From Semisulcospira habei (taxonomy: Eukaryota > Mollusca > Gastropoda > Semisulcospiridae), in assembly GCA_036245525.1 (NCBI GenBank), contig BTPG01000008.1:24819199-24883198 (forward strand): 64,000 bases of DNA. Reading direction: 5' to 3'. The position numbers and the translations under genes were made by a program. Each line of letters starts with the position of its first letter. Within the stretch, counting starts at the first letter, position 1. This document shows, piece by piece, positions 33,164 through 45,895 of the stretch. The notes under the pieces were generated by a model, which was not told the origin of the DNA, did not search any database, and saw nothing but the letters and a program-made list of their open reading frames with translations.

Positions 33164-33606
33164 GTGATAAGCACATAATAAAGACTGTCAAATTCTAAAC
33201 ATAAACACAACAAAAAATATATGTACACATAGGCATTCAGAGTCGTGACTCAAAAAGTGCAGTAGAACTTTTAGGAAAATGGAAAAGCCCATCAGAAAAT
33301 GATTGCTAACTGCACAACAATGGAAGTATGTAAACAAAAATTCTACCGTTGCCTACTGTACAAACATAAAAAATCTATGAAAAAGAAAGTTTTCAAAGTC
33401 CATGACCAAACTCAAAAGTTTTCAAGAAATTTTTATCCAAAATGAAAGCCTTAAAGTTTACTGACTGCCCATTACGCCTGCTGGTGTGCAGGGCAGTTTA
33501 AAGTCTGAGCTGCCATAAAAAAGGAAAATAAATTTTGATAAGTAGCAGGGGTAGTCACAGAAAATCAATCATTTTGACAGTCTTCCATACTGTCTTTCAC
33601 AAACCT
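33164..33606. other. Possible KRIT1 3' untranslated or flanking DNA
   Basis: AT-rich, downstream of the KRIT1 stop; no polyadenylation hexamer seen on the minus strand. Confidence 0.4.
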
Positions 33607-33721
33607 TGACCCCAGTAGCAACACATCTTTGGACCCATGACGGCTGCAGTGGACCCACGCACAGCCTTTTATGGGCCCACTGCAGCCGTTGTGGGCCCGA
33701 GCATCTTTGCTTACTGGGGTT
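33607..33721. mobile_element. GC-rich hairpin element downstream of KRIT1
   Basis: ACCCCAGTAGCAACACATCT against its partner CATCTTTGCTTACTGGGGTT, with inner stem GACGGCTGCAGTGGACCCA / GGGCCCACTGCAGCCGT. Confidence 0.65.
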
Positions 33722-33832
33722 AAGCACTGGTGTCCTACACTGACAGAAAGTCACACATCCACTTGTATCCTTGTCAATGACCAAGTCACTGACGACAAGT
33801 TCACCTGCTTGAGTTGTAGCATGTGGCACAGC

Positions 33833-33955
33833 TTAACCCTTCGGCTGTCAGTAGCACTGTTTGTGAAGATGATTCCTGCAGGAATCAAAACCCTCTTGTG
33901 CATACATCCACCAGTACTGTTCACTGTATTGGTGGCTGCGTGCATGAGTGGTTAA
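33833..33955. mobile_element. Composite TTAA palindrome (types 4 and 5)
   Basis: Begins like type 4 (TTAACCCTTCGGCTGTCAGT) and ends like type 5 (GGCTGCGTGCATGAGTGGTT AA), suggesting recombination between two elements. Confidence 0.6.
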
Positions 33956-34017
33956 AAGGCACTGGGGTACTCACCAAAACATAGAATCAGATCACTTCTG
34001 CAAGCACATTTAGTTCA

Positions 34018-34227
34018 TTTCTACACGAGAAAAGTGCTGTCTGGCAATGAGTTCAACTGTTTGAGCTGTCGCATGAGATGGTCAATAACACCCGCCTGGC
34101 GTGTGCGAACGCGAGTCGCTGAGCGCCCGCTGTTTTTTGATGGTCGCACAACCTGTATATCCAGCGTTGACTTCTCCAAGACCAGTGCCCAATTGATCTC
34201 TGCATACTTGTAGGAGCAAATCATTTG
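34018..34227 (-). CDS. KRIT1: KRIT1 last coding exon with stop codon
   Basis: 210 nt: 69 codons plus TAG. Encodes QMICSYKYAEINWALVLEKS, ends LPDSTFLV, and contains RTRQAGVIDHLMRQLKQLN, the C-terminal F3 helix (human HTKQAGLVVKLLMKLNGQL). The acceptor CTTTTCTTGCAG runs directly into the 3' end of DIRS C, 14 nt away. I found no AATAAA or ATTAAA on the minus strand within the next 800 nt, so the 3' UTR end is unplaced. Confidence 0.93.
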
Positions 34228-34241
34228 CTGCAAGAAAAGAA

Positions 34242-34470
34242 AAATGAATTTTTCTCTAAAATGTATTTTTTCGAAAAATACTTACAGACGGCATTACTAT
34301 TAGGAATGCTTCGCTAAGCTTAACAATGTTAGCCCAAAAAAACTCGTCGTGTACCTGAAGACAGGGGAGGCAACCACAAGGGGTGTCATTACCAGGATAC
34401 CCCAGTGGCCTCCCCTGCCTCCTTATCCGGTGGCGCACTCACCATTTCCCGGCAGTCTCTGAGTCTTAGC
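34242..34470 (-). repeat. DIRS C 3' inverted terminal repeat
   Basis: Begins with TTTTTCTCTAAAATG-type end and shares its inner part (GGCCTCCCCTGCCTCC...) inverted with 40440-40600. Ends 14 nt from the last KRIT1 exon. Confidence 0.8.
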
Positions 34471-34508
34471 TCGACTGCGGCAAGCGGGGAAGGCGGGAGG
34501 GACCTCTG

Positions 34509-34606
34509 AGTAATGCCATCGGTAAATATTTTTCCAAAACATACATTTTAGAGAAAAATTTATTTATTTTCTCAAAATCATTATCGACGGCATTACTACT
34601 AGGAAG
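34509..34606 (-). repeat. DIRS C internal complementary region
   Basis: 98 nt joining inverted copies of the two element ends around ATTTATTTATTTTCTC, as in B, D and E. Confidence 0.82.
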
Positions 34607-35892
34607 AATGGCGAATAGGAGGAGGGTGCCGTAAACTGGCACACCTGTCCCCTGCCCGAGCGCTCTGCTCGTGAACTATCGAGGCCCGTCCCTACACGCC
34701 ACTCCCGACAATTTTAGCTAGGCATTACCTATGGCGCCTGTAGCGCCGGGAGGGAGTGCTGTGCCGCCGAGATGACCCCCACTAGTGCCAGGTAGACGCG
34801 CTGGCCGCATAGGTCTGACAGGTCTCTGCGAGCGAAGATAGACTCGGCCCGCTGACCTACGGCCGCCACAATATTTCACCCTGTGCCAAGCTGGTAAAGG
34901 TGTTGCTAGTAGCCCCTAGTTGACTTGTGTGCTCAGACGCGCAATGTTTGGGCCCCCGCTGGGGGTATGCTGAACAAACGACCCAGCAAGCTAGGGACAG
35001 TTTGCACCGAGGAGTCTCATCTGCCCAGAGCCAAGGGCAGGAATAGGCGTGTGTATCTGTCTTAGTGGCGTAGTCTTGCGCCTGCCACTATAAGGCGCCC
35101 TGACCGCATCTTGTAGGCGGAACTCCCAGGACTGGTCGGTATCCCTGAACGGACAGATGGTAGAACTTACAGTGCGGACACTGGAAGGAGGTTCCTAGTC
35201 CAAGTCCAGCCGGTGGAGTGCTGCCCTAGTTATCGGCCCTGATCTGGAGACTAGAGGGACGCCCCGAGAAGGCGCAATCTTGCTAACTGTGAAGCCGAAG
35301 CGATGGCGAACAGTCAGCAGGTCTTCCTGTTAGGTCTCTCAGCATCGCCAGTGGAAGCCAGCCGTCTTGCCGATGATAGTACTCGATCCGATCCAAGAGG
35401 TCTGTACCGGTGCTGGTCCGTGCTAGGTGTCAGTCAATAAGTGTCTGCCACCCGGTGAATTCGAATGATGCTGAGGGGCCGATTCTGCTTGGGAACCCCT
35501 GGACGAACTCGGCCAATATGGGGGTAGTCCAGTCTGTGGGGAGAGTTGTTCCGCTGCACATCAGGCCTGTAGTACTCTCCACTCTCCCTCGTATCCGTAC
35601 TGTCAGAGACTCCTTGACTCGCTGCAATCGTATCCACTGTCGCACCCGAAAAACCTCTCGGTGCGAGTGCTGACTGTCCATCTCCCAGCGTGCCGCGTCA
35701 ACCGCTCTGTGTCTGTACAAACAGTTGCTGCCAGGGTTGCGATCGTCTCGGACACGGAGCTGAGGCAGGGGTTCGCCGCGCGTCTCCAAATGACTGTGAT
35801 CCAGCTGAACGGTCATCAAAGTCCTAATCACCATACCATCCCTGAGCTTGTGGAGCCCCTAGGTCCTGAGGGAGGGAATGCGCTGCCGCATC

Positions 35893-36105
35893 TTAACCCA
35901 TATCAGCCTGAGGCTAACAGCTTCAATTGTGCCCTGCCATACACAGGTTATACTATAGAAAAAATAAGAATACAGCCCAAAGGCTTTACTTGAAGGCTAG
36001 GCCACATTAGCGTGAAGCCTAGCAGCGCCAAACCACTCCGACGCTACTCTTTACCTATTCTTATTCGAACGTATGTCACCCACTGGTGAACAAGATAAGG
36101 GTTAA
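35893..36105. mobile_element. H1 hairpin element, copy 9, inserted in DIRS C
   Basis: TTAACCCATATCAGCCTGAG ... AAGATAAGGGTTAA within the eroded DIRS C, so H1 was active after DIRS C inserted. The central hairpin has diverged. Confidence 0.75.
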
Positions 36106-37894
36106 GATGCTTTCACCATATCTGTTGTTCCCAGGCGGTTATCCACCAAAGATTAGCTGCCCCCAACGAATTAACTTCGGTGAACAGACAAACCAGGGAA
36201 TTCACATGCAAAGGTGGTTGGCTACGCCAGGAGTCCGTTCCTCGAAGGAGCCCATCCACGGCCCAGGCTTGTGGATCCGGTCTGAAGGCGACAGACGAAG
36301 CAGCTTCCTGTTCCACTACAGGAGGACCGGCCTATCATCGGAGTCTCCTCACATGCGTAGAGTAGTTGGAAGGCAACCGGGTGTAGTAACACTCTTTGCG
36401 CTCTTTGCACAAGGGGAATCCACGCGTACGTTGCGCTGACCTCCGAAGCGCCGTGTCCGACGAGTGCTGTCCTGATCTATGCACCACCAGCAGAAGTGCT
36501 ACACGAAGAAAACTCCAACCTTCGAGTAGCCGGAGCGCACCCATACCTTCTGTAGCGTAAGCCATTGTTTCCGTCTGACGCGCGCCAGCCAGCGGATGTA
36601 TCTGCCTGCGTGTTCCCCCGTTGCTATCCCGCTGTTATCGGTCAGGCACTCCCTGCGGCAAAACTGGGTGCTGGTTCCCCGTCGGACTTGCCTCCGATGC
36701 CCAGGAATCCGCGTCGGCGGGGCTGAGTCAGCCCGGAGGCCGAGTCCTCCCACGCTTCGCCATCTGATTCCAGAGGGCCGACCGTCCAAGTAGTTACAAG
36801 CACAGGGCCAAAGTTACTTGTAAGCGCCAAAGCCGACACTTGACGTCACCTAGTCTCAGGGTCTGGGATCCGTAAGGGCCTACCGTAGCCCGTCGGGCAT
36901 AAGGATCTCAGCCCACCTCCGTGGTCTCCTTCTAGGCAGGGCACCCGCAACACCAAGTAGCACTGTAGCCAAAGCTTCCATCTCTCCACCACTGATTGAA
37001 GCAAGTGTAGACAAATCTGCCGAGGTGGCAAGGGATCCTGCGCTGTCGCCTTATCTGCCAGGTCGGTCCCACAGAAGAATGTCCTCGCGTGGAGCCTTCC
37101 ACCGTTGTGTTATCCCAAAAGACAGGTGAGCGTGGAACCTGCCACAACAGCGCGTCCCTTCATATCCAGTCGCCGCCGGCGATCTCCGCCAAGGAGTAGG
37201 CTGCGGAGTGGTATGCCATCCTAAAGGCTGTCAATAGCTCCGTGCGTGTCCCGCTCCGAAGGACCGAGGCTGAAAGGTCCCAGGTGTTCTCCAGACACTT
37301 GCTCGCGAAAGGCGTCACCCTCTTGAGGAAATCCCGCGCCAGCTAGAGAGCAGCAAACCCAGGGAACAGTCCTGGCCAAGCCTCGCTTTCGCTTCCTCGC
37401 GTCCAAGTCTGTAGTCTGTGGGGAGCCGCTGCCTGCATCCACGCATCCTTATCCACCGCTAGCACGGCACCTCCCTGAAGAGACTCCACATCACTGCCGG
37501 CGGAAGTAGATGTTCATCCTCTCAGGTCATCGGGAGTCTCAGAAGAACCTCTGTTGTCTGCCGCCGTCTTGCCGAGTGGTCACCCAATGCCTCCGCTAGA
37601 TCCCGAAGTCTGCAAGGGAGCGACGTGAAGCACTGGGCCACCTGATGCGTCGGTCATCATCACAGCCTTCCTCTCAGAGTGAAGACGGCCGAAGGAATGA
37701 CGCGACGAGCTGGGATGCTTCGTCCAAAGAGCGGCGAATCCACGATGTGTTGGAGCGCACCGATCGTCTGCTAGGCGTGTCCATTGTCTACCCCCCACTC
37801 CGAACCGCGTCCTCCGGGTGCAGACTTAGCGCCTCCTCAACCTCCGGTTCTGGCTGTCGCCCACAACTGTCGAGCTGTCGGAGAGTACGCGTAA

Positions 37895-38400
37895 TCCTGA
37901 CCCATGAGACACTGCTCCCAACCAGAGAGAGCGCGAGCCACACTGCTTTCACTCCAGCCTGTAGAAGAGTTAGATGGCTTGATCTCTCGTCCACGTATGA
38001 GGATATATCGACTTGTGAGCCGCTGCTTCCACTCGGAGAGAATGCGAGGCACACTGCTACCATCTCCAGCCTGTTGATGTGTTTGTCCACTTGATCCTTC
38101 GTTCTTTACGAGGATCCTGACTCGTAAGACGCTGCTTCCCACAGAGGGAGCGCGAGCCGCCCTGCTTTCATCTGCAACCTGTTGAGGTGTTTGACGGCTT
38201 GATCCCTCGTCCAACAGAGAGGATATCTTGACCTGTGCGCCGCTGCTTCCACTCGGAGAGAACGCGAAGCACACTGCTTCCATCTCCCGCCTGTTGATGT
38301 GTTTGTCTGCCTGATCCCTCGTCCAATACGAGGATCCTGACCTGTGAGATGCTGCTCCCACTCGGAAGAGAGCGGGACACACTGTGTTGATGCGTTAATG
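37895..38400 (-). repeat. 110-bp tandem repeat inside DIRS C
   Basis: Units begin at about 37912, 38023, 38132, 38243 and 38352, so spacing alternates 111, 109, 111, 109. Alternate units resemble each other more than neighbours, giving a 220-bp dimer. On the minus strand the units stay open and encode repeats of DxADKHINRxEMxAVxFAFS. Position is within the ORF1 region. Confidence 0.85.
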
Positions 38401-38787
38401 CTCGTTCTATAGTCCAACAGGCCGAGGTCGAGAGCCCAAAGGGAGGGCGATTCCGTCCTGCCGCTGCCATCTCTGTGGTCCCGGCGCCGGTGTCGAGGCT
38501 GTCGTTTCCCCGAGGAAAATCGGCCCTTGAAACTCTGTTCAGAAGAACGGCCACTCTTGCCGGGCACCCCTGATGCTCGGTGTCACCGAGAGATCCCAAG
38601 CTGTGCCGTACCCGAGCTTGTCCGCTGGTCGGAGAGGCGAAGAGGGAAGAAGACGTTCCCTGGCATTAGATATCTGTAGCACCCTTTCCCCAGCTGCTGC
38701 GGTCGCCCGACCGAACATGTAAACTTCGTACCCGCGTGATGCAAGTCCATGGCTGCTGTAAGGCTCTCTCTACCTCCTAGGGCGGAG

Positions 38788-38816
38788 TGTGGGTGGGTGG
38801 GTGGGTGGGTGGGTGG
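38788..38816 (+). repeat. (GTGG)n tract in DIRS C
   Basis: GTGGGTGGGTGG-type run inside the eroded element. Confidence 0.85.
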
Positions 38817-39217
38817 TTGGCACCACCTCTCGTCGGCTGCTGACTGAGTTAGTTCCTCCCAATAGGGCTTCGGACATGGAGGATCCGCCCTGCGAGTTAG
38901 TTATCGTCTGTGGCTCCAGTCTTTGACTCGAGACCTTGAAGCCTGTGTCCTTCTCCATGCTGCTAAGACATGGGGGAGGTATCCTGGTGGTTCAATCGCG
39001 ATGGGGAAGAACCTCTCATCGGCTGGCTCTAATGACTGAATGTCCGTCTTCCTATGGACAGCTTCGGTCTCCAAACATTTCTCAGTCCAACACGATGGGG
39101 AAGCACGTTCCGACAGTTGGTTCAGTTGACCGCACAACTGTCCTGCGAGGGAGGGCTCCAGTCCCCAAAGGTTGCTCGTCTGAGACTCATATCTCGCCTT
39201 CCACCTTTACTGCGGGG

Positions 39218-39790
39218 GAACCGCGCTCCATATGCTGACACATGCCTAGGGGTGAACCCCATCACTGGCGGTCGAGCATGTCCCGGGCCTCTACGAGGCG
39301 GGGTGGATTTCTTCCGTGCGTTCTGTGTCTCACATGACTGAATCTCTCTCCCTCCGTTTTTTGCGAGATGCCCGAGCTCCATGCAGACCCATACCTGGGG
39401 GACAAATCCCGTAGTAAGCGTCCTTGCATATCCGTAGTCTCTACGAGGCGGGGTGGAGCTTTTGTGTGTGTTCTGTGGCCATCTTTCCTGTCCCTCCCTG
39501 AGAGGTGCGTCGTAGACGCGGCCCGCTGATGGCGCTGGTCTGGCCTAAGGCTGGCGGGCACTTGCCTCTCAGGGGGAGGGGGGGGGGAGGGGGGGAGGGG
39601 GGGGAGGGGGGGGGGGGAGGGGGGGTCCCCCGCTTGGGCTCTCTCTCTCTCTCTGTCTCTCACCTGGGGGGTGATAATCTGGCCCAACACCTTTATTGCG
39701 GAGGGACCGAGCTACATATGCCGACACATGCCTAGGGGCGAACCCCATCACTGGCGGTCGAACATGTCCCAGGGCCTCTATGAGGCGGGA
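39218..39790 (-). repeat. Repeated ORF1 segments of DIRS C with G-rich tract
   Basis: A segment of about 90 nt (GACACATGCCTAGGGG ... ATCACTGGCGGTCGA ... CTCTACGAGGCGGG) occurs near 39218 and 39700, with a diverged copy near 39363. Between them lies an almost pure G tract (39570-39626). This matches the internally repetitive ORF1 of sister elements. Confidence 0.7.
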
Positions 39791-40439
39791 TGGAACTCTT
39801 GGTGCCGGGTCCGAATGGGGGGCAAGCCCCGATCGCTGCTGCTAGGCTCAACCATCTGCTCAGGGCGGGGAAGCGCTGCCCGAGGCATCGACCAGTATGA
39901 CTCTGCCTTTCCCTTCATTGTCATCACTGCTGCTTTGTTCGTCAGCTGTGTGCAAGGCGCCGGTTTATCCCTCCGGTAAAACGCCCCCAGCTGCGACCAT
40001 CTCTCTTCCTCCCACGTCACGCACTGTCGCCTGTCTGATCGGAGGAGCAGCACAAGCATGGTAGGCAGACATCATGGCCGTCGCTAGGCCACTGGAAGGC
40101 GCCACACTTGGTGCAGGTCCGTACCTAAGCACTGTAACAAAGAACAGAAGACCAGCGAGAAGCGGGGAGCCTCTGCAGAGGGACCGTGCTCCCGGTCGGC
40201 TTGCATACATCACCACACAGTCACGACTGCCGACCGGTCGAAACCGGTTAGAGGCAGTAACCTCTACTTTACCTTGTCATGACTCAAACCGATAATCTCA
40301 CCAAAAATACCAACACCACATAATCCACAGAACACATAGGTAATCCAAGCACAACACAATGCACATAAATCCAAGTGTCCACGGTACACAACGGTAATCC
40401 ACCTAACCACAGCGGGAGTACGATATGCACACGGCCTGT

Positions 40440-40617
40440 CCTGGTTGAGCTAAGCGAAGAGACTGGCGGGAAATGGTGAGTGTGCCACCGGATAGGGAGG
40501 CAGGGGAGGCCACTCGGGGTATCCTGGTAATGACACAATGAGATTTTTGGGCTAAAATTGTTAAGCTAAGCGAAGCATTCCTAGCAGTAATGCTGCCGGT
40601 AATGATTTTGAGAAAAT
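40440..40617 (-). repeat. DIRS C 5' inverted terminal repeat
   Basis: Inverted partner of 34260-34470, ending CGGTAATGATTTTGAGAAAA. Slightly more diverged from its partner than the repeats of element B. Confidence 0.8.
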
Positions 40618-40759
40618 AATGTCATGTTCTCTCATGTTTGTTCACATTGTTGTATTGATTAGACACCTACGTAATTTTTAACTTCATTCTTTATCTCTGA
40701 TTATTTTTGTTTTCCTTGGTTGTGTGTCGGCGAGATGCGGAGGAGCTGATTTTAAAAAA

Positions 40760-40938
40760 ATTGCTTATTGTCCCAAGAAGGCTACATTACAGATTAGGAG
40801 ATAGATAAATCATTATAGTTCAAGGGTGGTGCCAGAATAGTTTGGTGCCACAGGCGCCAAGCTATTCTGGTGCCACCCTTAAGCTATCATAGTCAAATTA
40901 ATTTCAAGCAGTAGTGTATCAGGACAAAAAGGGGTAAA
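40760..40938. mobile_element. H1 hairpin element, copy 10
   Basis: Hairpin AAGGGTGGTGCCAGAATAGT ... TATTCTGGTGCCACCCTTAA; the right flank ATTAATTTCAAGCAGTAG gives the unoccupied version of the site into which DIRS D inserted in copy 15. Confidence 0.7.
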
Positions 40939-40970
40939 CAGGATCTGCCCCTAATCAATCGTGTTTACGA

Positions 40971-41341
40971 TTGATTGTACATTGCTTAACGTCCCGACAG
41001 CAACAAGACTTTCTCAGGACGTGCCTGCACTGCTTGTGAAAGAAAACCCACAGAATATTGAATGTATGTCGCCAGGAGGTCCAATACGTTAAATAAACCT
41101 ACTTGGGGCCTAAATAAAGCTAAGACCATTTAGCAACACACATCCAATATCAAGTACGGGCAGCGCAGACAGTAGGGAGAGTTTAAAAAAGGAAATACAG
41201 GTGAATGGACCAAGGGTAGGCAGAAACACATGCCCCAGAATAGAGAGGAAAACCCACCCTGTGGGGCTGACCAGGGTGACCCTGGGAACTAAAAAGTAGT
41301 TAACCCCACCCAAGTCCCCCAGGGCAGACCCGGCTGGGGGC
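40971..41341 (-). mobile_element. SINE-like element, copy 1
   Basis: 371 nt in KRIT1's last intron, flanked by a 13-bp duplication ATCGTGTTTACGA / ATCGTGTTCACGA (40958-40970 and 41342-41354), one mismatch. Shares AACGTCCCGACAGCAACAAG and CCCCAGAATAGAG with copy 2. Its tail is TTGATTG-type rather than TTGG, so the tail varies between copies. Confidence 0.82.
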
Positions 41342-41591
41342 ATCGTGTTCACGAGCTCAAAGACCCAGAACTGTAGCAATAGCATGGGTTTCTTTTTTTG
41401 TTAAAAGAAAATCCCACTTATTACAAATCTGCAAACATAGCGCAGTAGAATAAGAAATGCTTACAAGCTATTAAAAAAAAATGTGATGGAAACCCCATTC
41501 TGGTATGACAACATGTATATGGTAAGTATAACATAACTATAATGCAAGGTAACTATGGAAGAGATGAGTCAAGACAAAAAAAAAGTCTTAC

Positions 41592-41663
41592 CTTAGTTTG
41601 GCTGTTGATGATATGTACTCCAACATCATTGACGCCCACATGACATGGAACATTATTAGACTG
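41592..41663 (-). CDS. KRIT1: KRIT1 exon, F3 lobe (VGVND)
   Basis: 72 nt, 24 codons. Encodes QSNNVPCHVGVNDVGVHIIN and SQTK, matching [23 protein letters not shown]. Phase 0 at both ends; acceptor TTTTTTCAG, donor GTAAGA. Confidence 0.94.
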
Positions 41664-41709
41664 CTGAAAAAAAGTGGTGCTATAAAGCTATAATTCAACT
41701 TCCATCGAT

Positions 41710-41914
41710 TTAACCCATTTAGCCCCAAAGCACTACAGCAGGAGACTGATCAACCATGATAATTCAAGGGTAGTGCCAGATTTGCTTGGCGCCTGATGGC
41801 ACCAAGCTAATCTCGCACTACGCTTGAATTTTCATGGTCGATCCATCTCCTGCAACTGGTGCATAGTCATTAGGTGACATCTCCAAAATTTGGGAAATGC
41901 CGCCATGGGGTTAA
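41710..41914. mobile_element. H1 hairpin element, copy 11
   Basis: TTAACCCATTTAGCCCC start, ATGGGGTTAA end, about 50 nt upstream of a KRIT1 exon's acceptor (exon 41592-41663). Confidence 0.75.
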
Positions 41915-41950
41915 ATAGGTTAAAAACAAAAGCTAGAAAGGTACAATGGG

Positions 41951-43110
<1,160 letters not shown>

Positions 43111-43147
43111 GGGACAGGGGCAGGGTTTCTTCAAAAGTCTATCAGTA

Positions 43148-43262
43148 TATATCCGTGTTGGTCTGTGAAAACACAAACCGTGCTGGTTTGTGTTTTCACA
43201 GACCAACATAGATATATAGTTGGCATACATGTAAATATGAGCTACATTTACATGTATGCCAA
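43148..43262. repeat. Two adjacent perfect hairpins
   Basis: First: TGTTGGTCTGTGAAAACACA / TGTGTTTTCACAGACCAACA. Second: TTGGCATACATGTAAAT / ATTTACATGTATGCCAA. No homologous family elsewhere in the window. Confidence 0.75.
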
Positions 43263-43313
43263 CTGTGTGCTTACGTACTTGCTTCATAGTCAAACATCTG
43301 GAGTTGATCTTGA

Positions 43314-43376
43314 TCAGCAAGAGGTACAGATTCTCCTGAGTCCCTGTGGACTCAGGTGAGCTGATGCCTCTTGCAG
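43314..43376. repeat. H6 hairpin with short loop
   Basis: CAGCAAGAGGTACAGATTCT, stem CTGAGTCC / GGACTCAG, then GATGCCTCTTGC. In the KRIT1 intron just left of exon 43463. Confidence 0.6.
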
Positions 43377-43462
43377 GTGGACGGGTTGTGGTGAGGAACT
43401 GTTCCTGTAAGAACTGTGAACACACCAAGCAAATGTTTGCTGTATTCTTGTGGGCAGCTTAC

Positions 43463-43546
43463 CTTGTCCTTGACATTGCCGGTGAAAAAGGCAGAACCGT
43501 ACACTGTCAGATGCTGGCAGCTGTTGAGGAATTTCCTCTTCAAAGC
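43463..43546 (-). CDS. KRIT1: KRIT1 exon, FERM F3 lobe
   Basis: 84 nt, 28 codons. Encodes ALKRKFLNSCQHLTVYGSAF then FTGNVKDK, aligning with [28 protein letters not shown]. This is the first strand of the PTB-like F3 subdomain. Acceptor TGTGTAG, donor GTAAGC. Confidence 0.94.
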
Positions 43547-43674
43547 CTACACAGACAAAAATTGTGTCCTTGTGTGAGAATTCAGACCTCACAGCTTTAG
43601 GCCACATGGTCCAAAATCACACACCAGCACAAACTTGAGGTGGTTTCAGATTTTAACACTGCTTATGAACGACA

Positions 43675-44432
43675 AAATTGGCAAAGCCAAAGGGTCACAT
43701 GAATGATTGAGCCAAATAATTAGTCTGACCTTTGTGACCTTGACCTTTGCAATAGGTAACTGAAATAAGCAAGTGATCAAGTGTCTTAACATGAAATCTT
43801 TCTACCAGAAAATCCAGGTTTCCTTAAAATGTATGCATTTTTCACAAATTTGTCAAACCCCCATGACCTTTGACTTTTGCAAGGGTCAACTAAATTAGTA
43901 CGCATATAAGGTCTTATCATCGGCTACCTTTGTGCCAAGTTTGATTGCAAAGTTTGCAAAAATGCTGATAAAAACTAAAATTTTACCAAAAGAAGTTTTC
44001 ACACATTTGCTGACCTTTTTGACGGGTCATCCAAATTAAGTAATAGTATGCATAGAAAGGTCTTACCATCAGGTATCTAGGTATCTCTGTGTCAAGTTTG
44101 GGCTTTAAGTTGAAAATAGTATTTGAGAAAAATCAACTTTTGTCAAAAAATGGGTAATTTTGACCTATTTCTGGCCCCAACATGACCTTGGAGAAAGGTA
44201 ATTGATTTTGGAATGTTTAGAAGTCTTAAAAAAAAAACACAACAGTATACTTGGGCCAAGTTTGAAGACTGTACCTTGAATAGTCTGAGAATAAAATGCC
44301 GACGTTAAAGTTTACAACGGACAACGGTGGGCGGACAGATGACAGTGAACAGAAACGGCAGACAGACAACAGCGGACAGAAAACTACTGGCTCAGACACA
44401 GACTCACTTTTGGTATCCCTTGTGAGCTAATA
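43675..44432. repeat. R1 repeat in a KRIT1 intron
   Basis: Carries TTGGCAAAGCC head, TGACCTTGACCTTTGCAATA, ACCATCAGGTATC and the ACGGACAACGG/GACTCACTTTTGG tail. More diverged than the MSH4 copies. Confidence 0.75.
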
Positions 44433-44607
44433 AACAGCTTACTGTTACAGTAGTTTGTGAACAAACAAAACAGTATAAATATAATGCTGTACAGTAGAAT
44501 CTGGTTTGAGCAACTACCCTCCCCCCCCCCCCCCCTTTTTGCAAGCAAAAAAGTGGACTTAAATATTAAAGACAGGTACTCTTTCAACAAGTCTTGAAAG
44601 ACAAACA

Positions 44608-45890
44608 AGATGAGGATTCATCCCAAAGTCTACTGCATTGTTTGGATCTCAGATGTGTTTTTATTTTAGGAACATTCAGACTTATTCACACTTTTAGGCT
44701 TATTATGCTGATCTGTTTCCCTCCTCTCTATGCCAACCTTTGATCAACACATGTCAGCGCACACAAATAAAAGAATGACACACAGCGCTTCCTGCCATTA
44801 GTACACTCTGTGGGCTCGTGTAGCGACAGGAATCCATCTCCTTCTACTCTAACCAACCCTCTGATCCACACACGCTGGCACACAGAAATAAAGAAGGATA
44901 CACGGCGATTCCCGCCATTCGTAAGTTCTGTGGTCTGGCATAGCATAGCTAGTCCGAAGAAGAATAATAGCATGAGCAGTGAAATGACGTCACTTCAAGC
45001 TTCACATCATGGCATCATTAGTTCATAGTGACGACTCGATGTTATACGTCGCTCATCGCAGTACTAACATTTGACGTATTAGAAAACTGTTGATGAAAAA
45101 TCATGCAGGTATTAATGAGGACAGTTTTTCTGTGTGTAAAAGAAAAATTAAAGTTATGTTAGCTGTTTTACAAATGACTGAAAAAGTGGTGCAGAAAATT
45201 GTCTGATTTTCACACCTAGGGCATACAGGTCCCAAATGACCTAATTGCACCTGACAGCTGAGACAAACTGTAGGCTTATGTAAATACTGTATATGAAAAA
45301 TCATGTGATTATTAATGAGAAGATTGCTTTTTTCATAAAAAAGATTCGATTGTTTTAAAATTAATCCCAAATAATTCGTGAAATTAATCCCCAAAGTGTG
45401 AAAATATTTTTTAAATATTTTTTAATTATCACTCAAAATGCTGGTTAATGAACTCATTCAATATCTCCCTTTGATCTAGCTATAAGCAAAATATCTAGTA
45501 AAAATAAGAAAAATTACAGACCCAGTGTGGATCAACCAGTTGTGAAACGGTCATTTTCTCGCCAATGAGCATCTTAATCAAAATATTTTTTTAAATACCT
45601 TGAGATTATTCTTTTAGGGACAATATCATACAATTTCAAGCTTGTCCGTCCTCAAACACGGGTTCTAGTCATTGTCACATACACAAACACAAACATGCGG
45701 TGCTTGGTGCCAAAAAGATGTTCTCTAGCTAGGTTTGTGCAGCTAGACGTGACATCATTTTTTCTTGTTATTTCTTTGCCAAAATTTGGGGCCCGCAAGC
45801 CCAGCACATCGTTGCATTCTCTGGAATGCACTCCGACTAGCCTCAGTTCAAAGGCTACCATATTTTCAATATGGCAGACAAAAAGTGTCA
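44608..45890. repeat. Dispersed repeat R3, copy 2
   Basis: In a KRIT1 intron. Longer than copy 1, with an inner partial duplication: the segment around TTCC-GCCATT-GTA occurs near 44790 and 44910. Contains a TGACGTCA at about 44985, probably coincidental. Confidence 0.65.
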
Positions 45891-45895
45891 CGTCA

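Larger units (their letters stand above)
34242..40617 (-). mobile_element. DIRS element C: eroded full-length copy
   Basis: In KRIT1's last intron. Both termini and the internal complementary region are intact, but the coding region is so diverged that only scraps are recognisable: recombinase C-terminus near 34720-34870, post-RNase H and RNase H scraps near 36170-36620, ORF1 scraps near 37160-37790. A TTAA hairpin element is inserted at 35893-36105. It is clearly older than B, D or E. Confidence 0.85.

Noticed and set aside
20990..34017. A further gene between MSH4 and KRIT1
   Set aside because: No exon with splice sites and conserved residues was found; ORFs there belong to the LINE at 30057-31958 or are short and random.
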